DNA of 64,000 bases from the NCBI GenBank assembly GCA_963678675.1, contig OY783192.1, positions 24,322,875-24,386,874 on the forward strand, read 5' to 3'. The number at the start of each line of letters is the position of its first letter. Position 1 is the stretch's first letter. Below, piece after piece: positions 23,883-37,865 of this stretch. Under the pieces are notes generated by a model. It ran no database searches. It was given only the letters and a program-made list of their open reading frames with translations, and was not told the origin of the DNA. The position numbers and the translations under genes are program-made. The stretch is from Xiphydria camelus (taxonomy: Eukaryota > Arthropoda > Insecta > Hymenoptera > Xiphydriidae).

Positions 23883-25478
23883 GGTGAATGTGACAGACGC
23901 TCTGACAGCTAGCTATTATCAAATCGTTTGAATTTTTTTTTAATAATCAAGATAGTGCACGGAAGCAGTGTCATTCTTCTCTGGTTGCTGGTGCATGAAG
24001 AGCAGGAAAGGAGACATCTGTATCTCGGAAGAAGTGGCATCAGATAAGTTACTTCCTAACTGACTGTCTTAACCTCATTTTCATCCCTTATACAGAACAA
24101 ATATCTTTGTGGTTATTCTATTTTTTGTTTTCAGCGCCATACGAGAACGGGACGGATTGATGGAAATTTGATTTTTCTTCGCAGTCAAAAATCAACCTAG
24201 GTAGAAAAGAATTCTCTAGAATTGCGGTACAATGCCACAGTATGAATATCAGGTTCTACCCACATGACATGCTTCGACAAGGTCTGTATCAACTTTAGCG
24301 GTATATTGGGGGCACTGCACTAATCCTCTGGCTCATTTTTCTATCTGAGAAAGCATATTATTATGGTAGTACAGCTGTACAGCGTTCCGATAATATACCG
24401 TCTTCCCGTACTGACAGTATACATGCATTTTTTACCTCTAATATGCCGGAATTAAAAATCTCTAGAACTCTGCGGTACAATGCCACGGTAGGAATATCAA
24501 ATTCTACCGACATGACATGCTTCGACAAGGTCTGTATCAACTTTAGCATTATATTGGGGGCACTGCACTAATCCTGTGGCACATTTTTCTATCTGGGAAA
24601 GCCGTGGTAGAAAAGTAGGAGATACGATAGAATTGGATTACAATAATGAAGTAATTATTTTATTATCTTTTCTTTATCGATATATTCCCCCTTTCGTATT
24701 ATCAAAAGTTCCAATTATATATTATTGGAACGCTGTACAGCTGTACTACGATAATAATATGCTTTCCCAGATAGAAAAATGTGCCACAGGATTAGTGCAG
24801 TGCCCCCAATATACCGCTAAAGTTGATACAGACCTTGTCGAAGCATGTCATGTCGGTAGAACCTGATATTCCTACCGTGGCATTGTACCGCAAAGTTGTA
24901 GAGATTTTTAATTCCGGCATATTGAAGGTAAAATGCATGTATACTGTCAGTACGGGAAGACGGTATATTATCGGAACGCTGTACAGTTGTACTACCATAA
25001 TAATATATTTTCCCAGATAGAAAAATGTGCCACAGGATTAGTGCAGTGCCCCCAATATACCGCTAAAGTTGATACAGACCTTGTCGAAGCATGTCATGTC
25101 GGTAGAACCTGATATTCATACCGTGGCATTGTACCGCAATTCTAGAGAAGTCTTTTCTACCTAGGTTGATTTTTGACTGCGAAGAAAAATCAAATTTCCA
25201 TCAATCCGTCCCGTTCTCGTATGGCGCTGAAAACAAAAAATAGAATAACCACAAAGATATTTGTTCTGTATAAGGGATGAAAATGAGGTTAAGACAGTCA
25301 GTTAGGAAGTAACTTATCTGATACCACTTCTTCCGAGATACAGATGTCTCCTTTCCTGCTCTTCATGCACCAGCAACCAGAGAAACATGACACTGCTTCC
25401 GTGCACTATCTTGATTATTAAAAAAAAATCCAAACGATTTGATCATAGCTAGCTGTCAGAGCGTCTGTCACATTCACC
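23883..25478. repeat. Complex foldback of repeated ~250-bp units (1.6 kb)
   Basis: Outer arms start GGTGAATGTGACAGACGC and end with its complement. Towards the centre each arm holds about two copies of a ~250-base unit (GCGGTACAATGCCAC ... TATGCCGGAATTAAAAATC), starting near 24,211 and 24,459 on the left and inverted near 24,749 and 25,009 on the right. The order is therefore unit-unit-centre-inverted unit-inverted unit. Short open frames in the units are not genes. Confidence 0.88.
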
Positions 25479-26135
25479 ACTATTGAGATTCACTACTCCG
25501 ATTACACTGAATTTTCACTTTTTATTAACAAGCGCGTTCGAGGATCGAAAAAATGCGAGGGAAATCGTTTCGCGAATGCAAATATTTTTTAATTTTGAAA
25601 AACAACTAAACATTCAAGGAATATATTCTCTCACACACTCTCACATACATTTTTGATGGCGTATGCGTGTGGCCGCATCTGTGTACACATTTCCGACCAT
25701 GGCCGAATACCGCCGAAGACAGGCGGAATTTTTGTGAGATTTTGACATATATATATCGCCCGAGAAATCGGATTCTCGACTTTTGAGGCGCGAGGGGCGT
25801 GGCTTCGCGTTGCTAAGGAAAAATCTCTGTTAACATGTAACTTACAACATTTACTCTGAGCTCTATCGATAGAGAATAGTCGATTTATATGGCGTAACTA
25901 AGCATAGTTTTGGTTATAACCGTATATTTATTGAGAAAATTCGATGTTAAAATTGAGGGGTGAAGAGGGCAGACATTTTTCCTGTAAAGATACACGGGTG
26001 CTCGCGGCGACAGCGCTGGCGGCGTCGTTCTGACGACTTGAATGAACATGCCGCGAGACACTACCGTGTCTCTTGATCTATGATTCTACACATCCGGATT
26101 ATGTATATGTAGCAGACAATCGTAATATAGACACC
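25479..26135. other. Upstream region of the small host gene
   Basis: Looks single-copy within the window. It contains CpG-bearing blocks (25,740-25,820 and 25,985-26,060) and likely the promoter of the gene at 26,136, but no defined TATA box or start site can be assigned. Confidence 0.4.
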
Positions 26136-26398
26136 ATGACAGGTAATAAAATAAATAGTTAACTGTACGTCCAGTCTCCTAAAACCTGCTTTTTATTACA
26201 GGATATCCATTACGTAGAAATCCCGGCACTGTTATAGATTTGAATGGTGCCCCTAAAGCATACCATAAAAACCTGCCACTAAAACCTCAAAAATTTGACA
26301 GCACAATGCCTTTAATTAGGAAATACGTGCCACCAGTTCATCATCTCTTTTTCGAAAATATGAAGAAAGCAGAAGGGAACGAGAACGATTCCGAGTGA
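26136..26398 (+). CDS. Small two-exon host gene, 67-aa protein, function unknown
   Basis: Exon 1 supplies ATGACAG (26,136-26,142) before a GT donor; exon 2 starts at 26,202 after TTTTTATTACAG and ends at TGA 26,396-26,398. The joined frame gives 67 residues: a short basic start (YPLRRNPGTVIDLNG), a Lys/Pro-rich middle (KNLPLKPQKF), then IRKYVPPVHHLFF and an acidic tail. No signal peptide or membrane segment is evident. The 59-base intron is short but has good splice sites, and an AATAAA lies 86 bases after the stop. I do not recognise the family. Neighbours are all repeats, so context does not help. Sensible codon use, spliced structure and poly(A) signal support a real gene; an upstream coding exon cannot be excluded. 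Confidence 0.6.
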
Positions 26399-26483
26399 AA
26401 CATTTCTGTTTGTAGCTTTGTATTGTGGGCTGATTATGTTCTGTTCATGAGATAGAGATATGTTTCGTTTATGTTTGTAGTCA

Positions 26484-26489
26484 AATAAA
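26484..26489 (+). terminator. Poly(A) signal AATAAA
   Basis: Canonical hexamer 86 bases after the stop of the small gene, followed by a T-rich stretch. Confidence 0.6.
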
Positions 26490-26683
26490 GCCTTTGATAC
26501 GTTTTTTTTTTAATTTTCATGTCCTTCAATAAGGTTTTGCTCTTCGTTGGTAGCAAAAACGAGCCACGTGCAGTTGTCACATTTAAAGAAAATTATTGGT
26601 AATAATCAAAACAATAGTTTCTATCACGTTTTATACTTCTATTGCATCAGTGATCACAGGTGAGTAGAAAAAGTTAGTCTAAT

Positions 26684-26695
26684 TTGTAAAATTAC
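26684..26695. other. LINE target-site duplication, left copy (12 bp)
   Basis: TTGTAAAATTAC is repeated exactly at 31,727-31,738, directly after the LINE tail. Confidence 0.85.
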
Positions 26696-27066
26696 CCGTG
26701 CACCTCACTTACAAAGCCCAATTGACGGGTGTGAGGGGGGGTTGAGCTTCCCCTGCCGGGCGCGTCCCTAGGTGGCGGATAAGGGGAATGGCCGATCTGA
26801 TCAACGCCCCAGTGGCGCGAAAGGATCGGTTAACGGGAGAGATAAGCACCTCCAATGGTGCATAAACCCACCAACGGGAGAGTGAAGGCTCTCGTCGTGG
26901 ACCAAAAGCTCCCCCCAAACATAAGGTGTGAGCTACCGTGCTGAGATGTTGTATGGCGCAGGGGGTAAGATGCGTTCCCAAACGGTGCCTCCCAGATATC
27001 GGGCGCCCTCTGGGAGTAAATAGCCAAGCCCTGGGTGAACGGACCTCTCCCCAGGTGATACCGCTT

Positions 27067-27961
27067 ATGTCTGACACTCGTGGGACAAAAATGGACCTGA
27101 ATAAAAAAAGAAACGAAACTACGGAACAACCATCTGGAGCGGAAACGAACCAGATGGGGGACGGAGAAATGGACGGAAGACACAGGGTCGTCAAGCAGAG
27201 GTTGAGTGGAGCTGCGAGGCGACGACTCAATAAACAGACGCAAGGGGGGGTAAGGACTGAACAAGTCGGCACAACCCCTGGGACGGCGACAGATGGGGCT
27301 AGAGACGGAAGTGGGAGGGGTATAAGAGATTTAACCCCGAATACACCATACGCCTAGCCCCAGCACGACACAGACTGAGAAAAAGACTCGGACTGAGACA
27401 TACGCACAAAAGGCGACAAGAATGTTCAGGTGGGCCCTTGTACCAGAAGGGTACCCTGATAGACGACTGACGACGGACGAACTGACAGCTATCAAGAGGC
27501 TGCTTAAAGCCCAGATCCTGTCAATACCCGACGGCACAAAGATACCCATCTTCGAGGGGATGTGGGAAAGACACGGAGCGGCCGTAATAGGGTGCACCGA
27601 CGAATAGACTGGGATGTGGCTGAAAAGCCTATTCCCAGAGAACAAGATAGGCAACCTCATCCTCAACGTGGTCTCGACCGAGGAGCTCCCGAAGCGACAC
27701 AGGGTAGTAGTCCACGTTCAGGATGAGGAAATGACAGCCTCGGAGGCAGTACAGTTTCTGGCAAAACAGAATACGGGACTGGTCAAAGAGGACTGGACGA
27801 TTGTCAAGGGCAGTGAAAGCTAGGGAGCTACTAGCGCCCACTTCGCTGCACTCGTCAATGATAAGGCGTTACGGGTCTTAGAAGCCTGTAACTTCAAACC
27901 TCACTGCGTGACTCAGAGAGCAACTGTGAAGTTGCTTGAGAAGAACCGCGGTGGGGATTAG
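27067..27961 (+). pseudogene. LINE ORF1, DUF4780-like, broken
   Basis: The first block (ATG 27,067) is hydrophilic and Lys/Arg/Gly-rich and shifts frame near 27,340. The second block reads LTTDELTAIKRLLKAQIL, GTKIPIFEGMWERHGAAVIG, and LPKRHRVVVHVQDEEM, the pattern of the DUF4780 domain found in ORF1 of such LINEs, where it likely packages the RNA. TAG codons at 27,605-27,607 and 27,821-27,823 interrupt the same frame, which then runs to TAG at 27,959-27,961. One frameshift and two nonsense codons make it non-functional, in contrast to ORF2 downstream. Unlike many LINE ORF1 proteins, no CCHC knuckles are seen. Confidence 0.75.
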
Positions 27962-27993
27962 GACAAAATTGAGAAAGACGGGTGAACCCAGAT

Positions 27994-30900
27994 ATGGCTC
28001 ACTCGACACTCAATGTTGTACAAATTAACTTGCATCATAGCAAAAGCGCCTCGGCCATGTTGGTCAAGGAGCTAGCGAAGATGCACACAGGCATAGCACT
28101 AATACAAGAACCGTGGGTGGTAAATGGTGCTATAAGAGGACTTGGAGGAAGCGGGAGCTTACTCTTCACGAACTCTGAGGATAAGATTAGAGCCTGTATT
28201 CTTGTAAAGGGAGTGCAGGCGGTTTTCATTCCACAACTGAGCTGCGGAGACCTGGCGGTAGCTAGGGTAAACCTGGCAGACAGGAGTGGAAGCAAACTAG
28301 AGTTTATCATAGGGTCAGCATACTTGCCCTATGACTCAGCAGAACCTCCACCTACAAGGGAACTCAAAAACCTAGTAAAAGAGGTGAGGAAAAGGAAGGG
28401 TGAACTCCTGGTGGGGTGCGACGCGAACTCCCATCATGTAGGATGGGGGAGCACTAACACCAATGCTAGGGGAGAATCCCTTCACGTATACATCCTGGCA
28501 TCAGATCTGTCTATACTGAACAGGGGAAATGAACCTACCTTCATGGACCGAAGGAGACATGAAGTGCTGGATATTACCCTATGTTCTGCGGGAGTACTGG
28601 ATTGGGTGGGGGACTGGAGGGTTTCCAAAGAACCTTCAGGATCAGACCACAGCCAGGTGCTCCTTACGATAAAAGGGCATCGGGAGGGGGCCTCTAAAAG
28701 GAACCCTAAAAAGACAGACTGGGATAGGTACGTGAAGGAACTAAAACAGAGGATCCAGGACGTACCTACCCGGTTCTGCAATAAGAGTCAGCTCGAGGTG
28801 ACGGCCGGACGTTTCGCAGAGGCGCTGAGACTGTCATACGAGGCTTGCAGTGTAGAAAATATCCCTAAGGGAACCAAAAAGGTCAACTGGTGGAATAACA
28901 AGCTGGCCTCAACTAGAGGCCTATTAAGGAAAGCTTGGAATAAGGTCAAGAACGCTAAAGACCTAACCAAGAAAGAAAAAGCACTGGAGGAGAGAAGATC
29001 CCTTCGGAGAAAATATAATAAAGAACTGGCACATGCTAGGAAAACAGGCTGGAGGAAATTCAGCAGCAGCATTGAGGAGTATGCTGAGGCCTCCAGACTA
29101 GTTAAAGTACTGGGGGGAAAGAACAACGCAAATGTGGGCTGTTTAATCAAACCAGACGGACAATATACTTGGAGCACGGTGGAAACTCTGGAGCTCCTGC
29201 TTGAGGAGCACTTTCCGGGCTTTGAAAGAACGAGAGAATGGAGGCAAGAGAGCAGGTATGGGGAAAAAGCACCAAACTGGGCTCTTGCTGCTAAAATTGT
29301 ATACTCTCAGGCGGTTGAATGGGCTGTTAGTACATTTAAACCACTGAAGTCACCAGGTCCAGATGGCATCTACCCCCTAATGCTTCAAAGGGGTCTAGAA
29401 GTCATAATTGGACTATTAACTAAACTGCTTAGAGCTAGTGTTGCTCTTGGTACAGTTCCAAGGGTCTGGGGAGAGGCAAGGATTGCCTTCATACCCAAAC
29501 CCGGAAAAAACGGCTATATTAAGCCAAGAGACTTCAGACCCATAAGCCTAACTTCCTTTGTGTTGAAAACCTTGGAAAGGCTTATGGATAGACACATTAA
29601 GAGTTCATACATAGCTGAACGACCTCTATCCCCTGCACAATATGTCTATAGGGAGGGCAGATCCACAGAGACTGCCCTACACCACCTTGTGGCAAGGGTG
29701 GGGGAACAGATAGAGGAAGGGGGCTATGCTATGGCACTCTTTATAGACATTGAAGGAGCGTTTGATCGCACCGGATACAATGTAATAACCGAGGCCATGT
29801 CTAGTAGAGGGATACCAGAAACACTAATAGACTGGACTCGGAGCATGTTGGCGAACAGATTGGTGATCGCCAAGAAAGATGATATAGAGGTAAGGAGGCG
29901 ACCATCGGGAGGATGTCCGCAGGGAGGGGTTTTATCACCTCTACTGTGGTGCCTCGTAGTGGACGAACTCTTAGAACTACTGAGGAGGGAAGGATTCCTG
30001 GTTCATGGCTATGCAGATGATGCTGCGGTTGTGGTTAGGGGCAACTTCCTTAGTGTACTAAGGGACAGAATGAACTATGCCGTACGAACAGTGGATGAAT
30101 GGTGTAAAAAGACCATTCTCTCGGTGAATCCGGAGAAAGTGTCTGCCATGATATTCACTAGAAAATACAAGGTGGAGTACCCGGAACCATTGAGGTTCAG
30201 GGGGACAAACATCGAGTATGTCAGAACACAAAAATACTTGGGTGTCGTCTTAGACACCAAGTTGCATTGGAAAGAACATATCACATGCCAGATCGCGAAG
30301 GTATATGCCTCGCTATGGGCATGCAGAAGAGCAATGGGCAGAAACTGGGGCTTTAGTCCCAGGGTCTGTCTGTGGCTGTACAAAATGGTGTTACTGCCAA
30401 GATTACTGTATGCAGCAGTGATTTGGTGTCCAAGAGTAGGGAGGATCGAATCAAGAAACCGGTTGAAAGCCCTTCAGGGCGTGTTCCTGAGGGCTGCAAC
30501 AGGGGCGATGAGATCCACACCAACTGAGGCCCTAGAGGTGGCACTTGATGTGCTGCCTCTTGACCTTTTGATAAGAGAAAGAGCGGAACTCTCTGCATAC
30601 AGGATGAACTGCCTTGGGGAGTGGACCAGGGCAGGGACAGCACACACCAGACTAGGCGTGCTTGATCAAGGATCTATGTCCTTGAGACAGGATAAGATAG
30701 CCAGGAAATACCAGATCAGGAAGGCCTTTGTGGTCTACCTACCTGAGAGGAATCACTGGGAAATTAGTAAGAGGACTCCGGCTCCCACAGTCAGGCACTG
30801 GTACACCGATGGGTCGGGGTACGGGGGTCGCTTTGAGGCGGGAGTCTTTGGACCTCAAGAAGACCTCAGGGTAAGTATCGCCCTGGGAGACAAAGCCACA

Positions 30901-31617
30901 GTGTTCCAGGCGGAAGTCTTGGCGATAAAACACTGTCTGGAACTACTTGTAGAGCAGCGCACTGCGAACAAGTATATTTATATTTGGTCTGACAGTCAAG
31001 CTGCTATAAAAACACTCCACAGGACAAGCACAAATTCACAGATTGTGTGGGAGACTATGGAAGTGCTAGAGATTCTAGGGAAAACCAACAAGATTACTCT
31101 TGCTTGGGTCCCCGGACACACGGGAGTCCATGGTAACGAGATAGCAGACGTACTGGCGAAAGAGGGCACCAGAAAGGAGAACCTCATGCCAGTGGGTGTC
31201 CCCTTTGCCATGGGCAGGTTAGAGATTAAGAGGAAATTCCACAGGGAGCATTTTTACCGGTGGACTAATCTAGGAACGGGCAGACAGGCGAGGAATCTAA
31301 TGCCTCGCCTAGCACAAAAGAGAGCCAGGTTATTAGTGAACATGAACAGGATAAGCCTGAGCATTACAATCAGACTATTAACTGGTCACGGAAAATTCAA
31401 CTCACACTGCAGGAGACTAGGTTTATCGGAAACGAATAGATGTCGATACTGCAAAGTGGAGAGGGAAGATGCCCAGCAACTGCTGCTGGAATGTCCAGCA
31501 CTAGGGGCTTATAGACACCGTCTGATAGGCGAGGCTTTTCCTAGCCTGGAAAGGGCTAGAGAGCTAGGGGTGGAATGGATATGTGGACTGGCCAAAAAGG
31601 CCAAGATGCAAATCTAA
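27994..31617 (+). CDS. LINE ORF2: AP endonuclease, reverse transcriptase, RNase H
   Basis: About 1,207 residues without interruption. The N-terminal ~230 residues are an APE-type endonuclease (IQEPW, GCDANSHH, GSDHSQ) that would nick the target. The RT follows (SPGPDG ~453, FIDIEGAFD ~582, GGCPQGGVLSPLLW, YADD ~672), with all catalytic aspartates present. RNase H lies at ~936-1,050 (YTDGSG, AEVLAI, DSQAA, GHTGVHGNEIAD). The C-terminus has a CX2C...C cluster (CRYCK ... LECPAL), where the usual histidine appears to be glutamine. An ATG at 27,994 is used because it leads directly into the conserved endonuclease start; ORF1 ends 32 bases before it. The enzyme looks active, which is unusual for this window. 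Confidence 0.95.
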   Translation: MAHSTLNVVQINLHHSKSASAMLVKELAKMHTGIALIQEPWVVNGAIRGLGGSGSLLFTNSEDKIRACILVKGVQAVFIPQLSCGDLAVARVNLADRSGSKLEFIIGSAYLPYDSAEPPPTRELKNLVKEVRKRKGELLVGCDANSHHVGWGSTNTNARGESLHVYILASDLSILNRGNEPTFMDRRRHEVLDITLCSAGVLDWVGDWRVSKEPSGSDHSQVLLTIKGHREGASKRNPKKTDWDRYVKELKQRIQDVPTRFCNKSQLEVTAGRFAEALRLSYEACSVENIPKGTKKVNWWNNKLASTRGLLRKAWNKVKNAKDLTKKEKALEERRSLRRKYNKELAHARKTGWRKFSSSIEEYAEASRLVKVLGGKNNANVGCLIKPDGQYTWSTVETLELLLEEHFPGFERTREWRQESRYGEKAPNWALAAKIVYSQAVEWAVSTFKPLKSPGPDGIYPLMLQRGLEVIIGLLTKLLRASVALGTVPRVWGEARIAFIPKPGKNGYIKPRDFRPISLTSFVLKTLERLMDRHIKSSYIAERPLSPAQYVYREGRSTETALHHLVARVGEQIEEGGYAMALFIDIEGAFDRTGYNVITEAMSSRGIPETLIDWTRSMLANRLVIAKKDDIEVRRRPSGGCPQGGVLSPLLWCLVVDELLELLRREGFLVHGYADDAAVVVRGNFLSVLRDRMNYAVRTVDEWCKKTILSVNPEKVSAMIFTRKYKVEYPEPLRFRGTNIEYVRTQKYLGVVLDTKLHWKEHITCQIAKVYASLWACRRAMGRNWGFSPRVCLWLYKMVLLPRLLYAAVIWCPRVGRIESRNRLKALQGVFLRAATGAMRSTPTEALEVALDVLPLDLLIRERAELSAYRMNCLGEWTRAGTAHTRLGVLDQGSMSLRQDKIARKYQIRKAFVVYLPERNHWEISKRTPAPTVRHWYTDGSGYGGRFEAGVFGPQEDLRVSIALGDKATVFQAEVLAIKHCLELLVEQRTANKYIYIWSDSQAAIKTLHRTSTNSQIVWETMEVLEILGKTNKITLAWVPGHTGVHGNEIADVLAKEGTRKENLMPVGVPFAMGRLEIKRKFHREHFYRWTNLGTGRQARNLMPRLAQKRARLLVNMNRISLSITIRLLTGHGKFNSHCRRLGLSETNRCRYCKVEREDAQQLLLECPALGAYRHRLIGEAFPSLERARELGVEWICGLAKKAKMQI

Positions 31618-31726
31618 GGTACACCCCTAATCACAGCGGGGCTGCAATAAAACTATTAAGTTTTCGGTGGCGTTCAGGGATGATTAGCGTCCTAACCGCT
31701 TTTATTATTATTATTTATTATTATTA

Positions 31727-31738
31727 TTGTAAAATTAC
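31727..31738. other. LINE target-site duplication, right copy
   Basis: Exact copy of 26,684-26,695 directly after the TTATTATTA tail. Confidence 0.85.
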
Positions 31739-31856
31739 GTCGGTACACGTTTTTTGCAGTTTTCTCCAAATTAGCTTTCTTACACGTAGCCTGTTCTTGC
31801 ACTGAGCCCTTCATTTTTTCGAACCAACCGCGCCACCGCAACCAAAATGCCGCGTA
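31739..31856. other. Flank of the LINE
   Basis: Short unassigned stretch; no gene. Confidence 0.4.
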
Positions 31857-32366
31857 AATGTCGGGACACATATTGCCGGGCCGTGCCAGTGCCGAAGCAC
31901 GGCCGAGTATCGTCCGTCGTCCTGCTGACGATCTGTCCAATAGAATCAAATGCTTTTGTTCTCACTTTACCGGGCCGTAACCGGACGTCGCCAACGGACC
32001 GTCACCGGGCCGGGCCAGTTAGTTCAGTTTCACGTTTTCACGGTGACGGTCCGGCCGCGCTTCTCGTGTTTCTGTAATTTACGTGTTTTAGCGCCTAGCA
32101 ACGTAGCAGTTTCCAAGACAACTGACGACTGACGGACATGTGTAGTTCCTAGATACACGCGCCGTGCAAGAGTTCTGACCATTTCTTCCTCTTCGGCCGT
32201 ATTCGACCCTGGCACGGCCCGGTAATGTATGTCTCACCCTTCAACGTGCCGTGCCAGGGCCGAATGACGGCCGTATCCCGGCGCTGGCACGGCCCGGTAA
32301 TGTATGTCCCGACCTTGATGGCCGTGTCCCGGCCCTGGCACGACCCGGTAATGTGTGTCCCAACCT
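31857..32366. repeat. GC-rich repeats of GGCACGGCCCGGTAATGT units, both orientations
   Basis: The word GGCACGGCCCGGTAATGTATGTC occurs in tandem at about 32,212, 32,287 and 32,338 (periods ~50-75 bases). Inverted copies start near 31,861 (TCGGGACACATATTGCCGGGCC). The result is an inverted-repeat region rich in CpG. Open frames on both strands are by-products. Confidence 0.75.
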
Positions 32367-33009
32367 TAAAGGTGGGATTTCACTACGATGGTCAGCCATC
32401 CCGGCTACCCGCAGCGTTCGGCTGTCGTGCATTTCTACAATGTATTTTAACCGAAGCGTTTTCGTTGTAGCAATCCAACCGTCACATCTTGAATGTTTGC
32501 CGTCGAATGTCTATATTGCAAAACAAGCATTGATATATCGTACAAATTCAGTTCTAGGAATGATGATCTACTTATCTACGAAATGAGGAAGACTGAGGTG
32601 ATTTGAAGCTGAAAAAATCCTTTTTCGTGACTTTTTTAATACCACCCTAAACATTCTGCGCAAATACACTGTAAAGAAGAGGAAGCAGAAAACTAATTGA
32701 CTTTTGGAAGCTTTCTGCAAGATGTTGCCGCAAGTTAGCTGCAAGTTTTTCACCAGATATATTACAGCAGTATTCATTAGCAAATCTTGTAAGATCTTTC
32801 CACAAGAATGCTGAAATTCTGTCACATGGAAGCTTGTGTAAAGAAAAAATACACGTTGCTCCTTAGATTTTTTTTGCGAGATTGTTGAAATTCTGTCGCA
32901 CGATAACTTGTGTAAGAAAAATTGCAAGTTTTTTGGAAGAAGCTTTCATAAGACTGCTGGATAAGTGTTTTGCGCAGATAACTTGTAGCAGACTTTGGTT
33001 ACTAGGGAA
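32367..33009. other. Non-coding stretch with degenerate repeats
   Basis: AAATTCTGTC[AG]CA...CTTGTGTAA-type words recur (about 32,813 and 32,888), as do GCAAGTTAGCTGCAAG-like words. No supported gene. Confidence 0.4.
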
Positions 33010-33262
33010 TATATCTGAGGGGGTTAGAATAAAAGTGGTACAAGTGACTTTTCTTATATATGGACTTAAGTGCAGATTTAGGTTATTTGGATTTAAAAAA
33101 TTCAGGATCTATACATGTGATCTCTCTCATGTGATAGATGAAGCTCAAAGCAGGAAACCTTTTTATACTAAATAAATTGGCACATAAGGTACCTAAATCT
33201 GTACTTATAAGTCCATATATAAGAAAAGTCACTTGTACCCCTTTTATTCTAACCCTCTCATT
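33010..33262. repeat. Inverted repeat (arms ~80 bp)
   Basis: GGGTTAGAATAAAAG...AAGTGACTTTTCTTATATATGG at 33,018-33,063 is inverted at 33,215-33,262; the arms extend to a GATTTAGGT / ACCTAAATC pair. Confidence 0.8.
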
Positions 33263-33518
33263 TGTTTTTGTGCGTTGCAACATCAATTGCAACAAAGCTT
33301 CTTCGTTATCTTCCTCATGTTCCAGAATTAATAATTTTGTTATATACCCATACGTTCTAGCTCTGTGCAATACTTATTGCGCTGCTGCCGATGCAAAATT
33401 GTCCGACTACAACCAGCCGCTTCAACGAAAGTATCAAACCGCGATGGTCAGATGCGATGGCTAAACGCCGAGGCTAGTCGCGACCACTGATTATTATCGG
33501 AACGAAATCCCTCCTTAA

Positions 33519-34276
33519 GGTAGTTCTATCACCAGACGAACGAATGCAGAAAAATTATATTTTTTTATATAATGTTTAACAAATTAGTATAGATTTGTTA
33601 AAAAAAAATTAAAGACAGGTTACCGACGATTTTCGCGAGAAAAATTGAACTGAAAATGAATTTTTAAGTATTGACGCATATTCATTCATAAGAAAGGAGG
33701 GGCCTTATTTTCATATTTCCATAACTTATACAGGGTGTTCTGCTCGGAATAGTCATGGCGGGTGTGGCCTAACGGTCTAATTTGCCTATATTATCGCGCC
33801 GATCAATGATAGATTTATGGCATGAGTATTTACTTACAGCCATAGCTTCGTTATTAGTCAATACTTATGCCATCAATCCATCATTAGTCGGCAGGACAAG
33901 TATGAGCAAATTAGGCCACACTCGCTATGACTATCCTGAGCGGAACACCCCGTATACTGCAGATTTATGACAAAAACTGTTTAATGTATTTCTGGAATGG
34001 TTAAAAAAATAATATTAAAGAATAAAAGGGCCTTACCGGTCAAGTGGATGAGAAAACGTATTTAAAGTTGTAAATCTTGAGAATCTCGCTAATAAAATAA
34101 TACTGCCATGCATCCTCTGAAGTAAAGAATGGAAGAATAATGCTAAAAAATTTTAATTTTTTTAGATTGATCCGTATATTATCAGTTATATAAATAAAAG
34201 AATATATTTTTGTAACTAATTTAGTTGGGCCCTTCTTATACATCCATCAAATGCGGCCCTACGTGATAGAACTACC
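33519..34276. mobile_element. TTAA-flanked non-autonomous element (758 bp)
   Basis: GGTAGTTCTATCAC and GTGATAGAACTACC are exact terminal inverted repeats, and TTAA flanks both ends (33,515-33,518 and 34,277-34,280), as in piggyBac-type or other TTAA-specific transposons. No transposase. It carries a second MITE (33,729-33,954). Confidence 0.85.
33729..33954. mobile_element. TA-flanked MITE (226 bp), nested
   Basis: TACAGGGTGTTCTGCTCGG... pairs with its inverse ...CGGAACACCCCGTA over ~44 bases; TA flanks both ends. Tc1/mariner-type MITE by its ends. It lies within the TTAA-flanked element. Confidence 0.83.
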
Positions 34277-34280
34277 TTAA

Positions 34281-34771
34281 CGATATGCAGAGTAACTTCA
34301 CCCGCCGTAGTCCAGCCATCGCCTGTTAAACGATCGTTTAATATGATAAACGTATGGAAAATATACTTGAATAGGACGAGAAAGGGAATATACGGCCGAT
34401 TATTATTGAGCTTCCTCTACTCGAGTGGTTTACTGCTGGTGAAGTCAACCTGCGACAGTAAACGCGACTGCAAATGTAACTACGCGTAAACCGGGATTTT
34501 AAATTTCGCCGCGTTTTATCATAAAGCAGCGATAGATCGAGTGGACGGGCAAAGCTCGGGTATGATCGTCTGGTAAGCTTTTCGAAATTCGAGCAATTGA
34601 AAGTAACTCATGGATCAACCACGATACGGCGCCGCTGGACACATTCCAAATACGAGTAGACTACACGTTTGGTCCTTCCACTCCGCCTCTGCCTCAACTC
34701 CGTCGTTGAACGACGTTAGCGCCGTCAATCTTCCAAAAACTCGGAAACCGCTATTGAGAGAGCGTATTATA
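34281..34771. other. Unassigned stretch
   Basis: Appears single-copy in the window. No recognisable gene, although a 77-codon open frame occurs near 34,610. Confidence 0.4.
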
Positions 34772-37860
<3,089 letters not shown>

Positions 37861-37865
37861 TTTTA

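Larger units (their letters stand above)
26696..31726 (+). mobile_element. Full-length I/LOA-type LINE with 12-bp target duplication
   Basis: The element is bounded by an exact 12-bp repeat. It has a ~370-base 5' UTR, ORF1 with a DUF4780-like domain, ORF2 with endonuclease, RT and RNase H, a short 3' UTR and a (TTA)n-like tail instead of poly(A). An RNase H domain plus a QINLHHSK..LIQEPW-type endonuclease start suggests the I superfamily (LOA, I or related clades); the exact clade needs a tree. ORF2 is fully open, so the insertion is young. Confidence 0.92.

Noticed and set aside
24361..25020. Similar ORFs on both strands with IQTLSKHVMSVE
   Set aside because: They arise from inverted ~250-bp units of a foldback, not from a gene family.
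26709..27272. 187-codon minus-strand frame
   Set aside because: Lies antisense to the 5' UTR and ORF1 of the LINE; Pro/Ser/Arg-rich and without known motifs, so a shadow frame.
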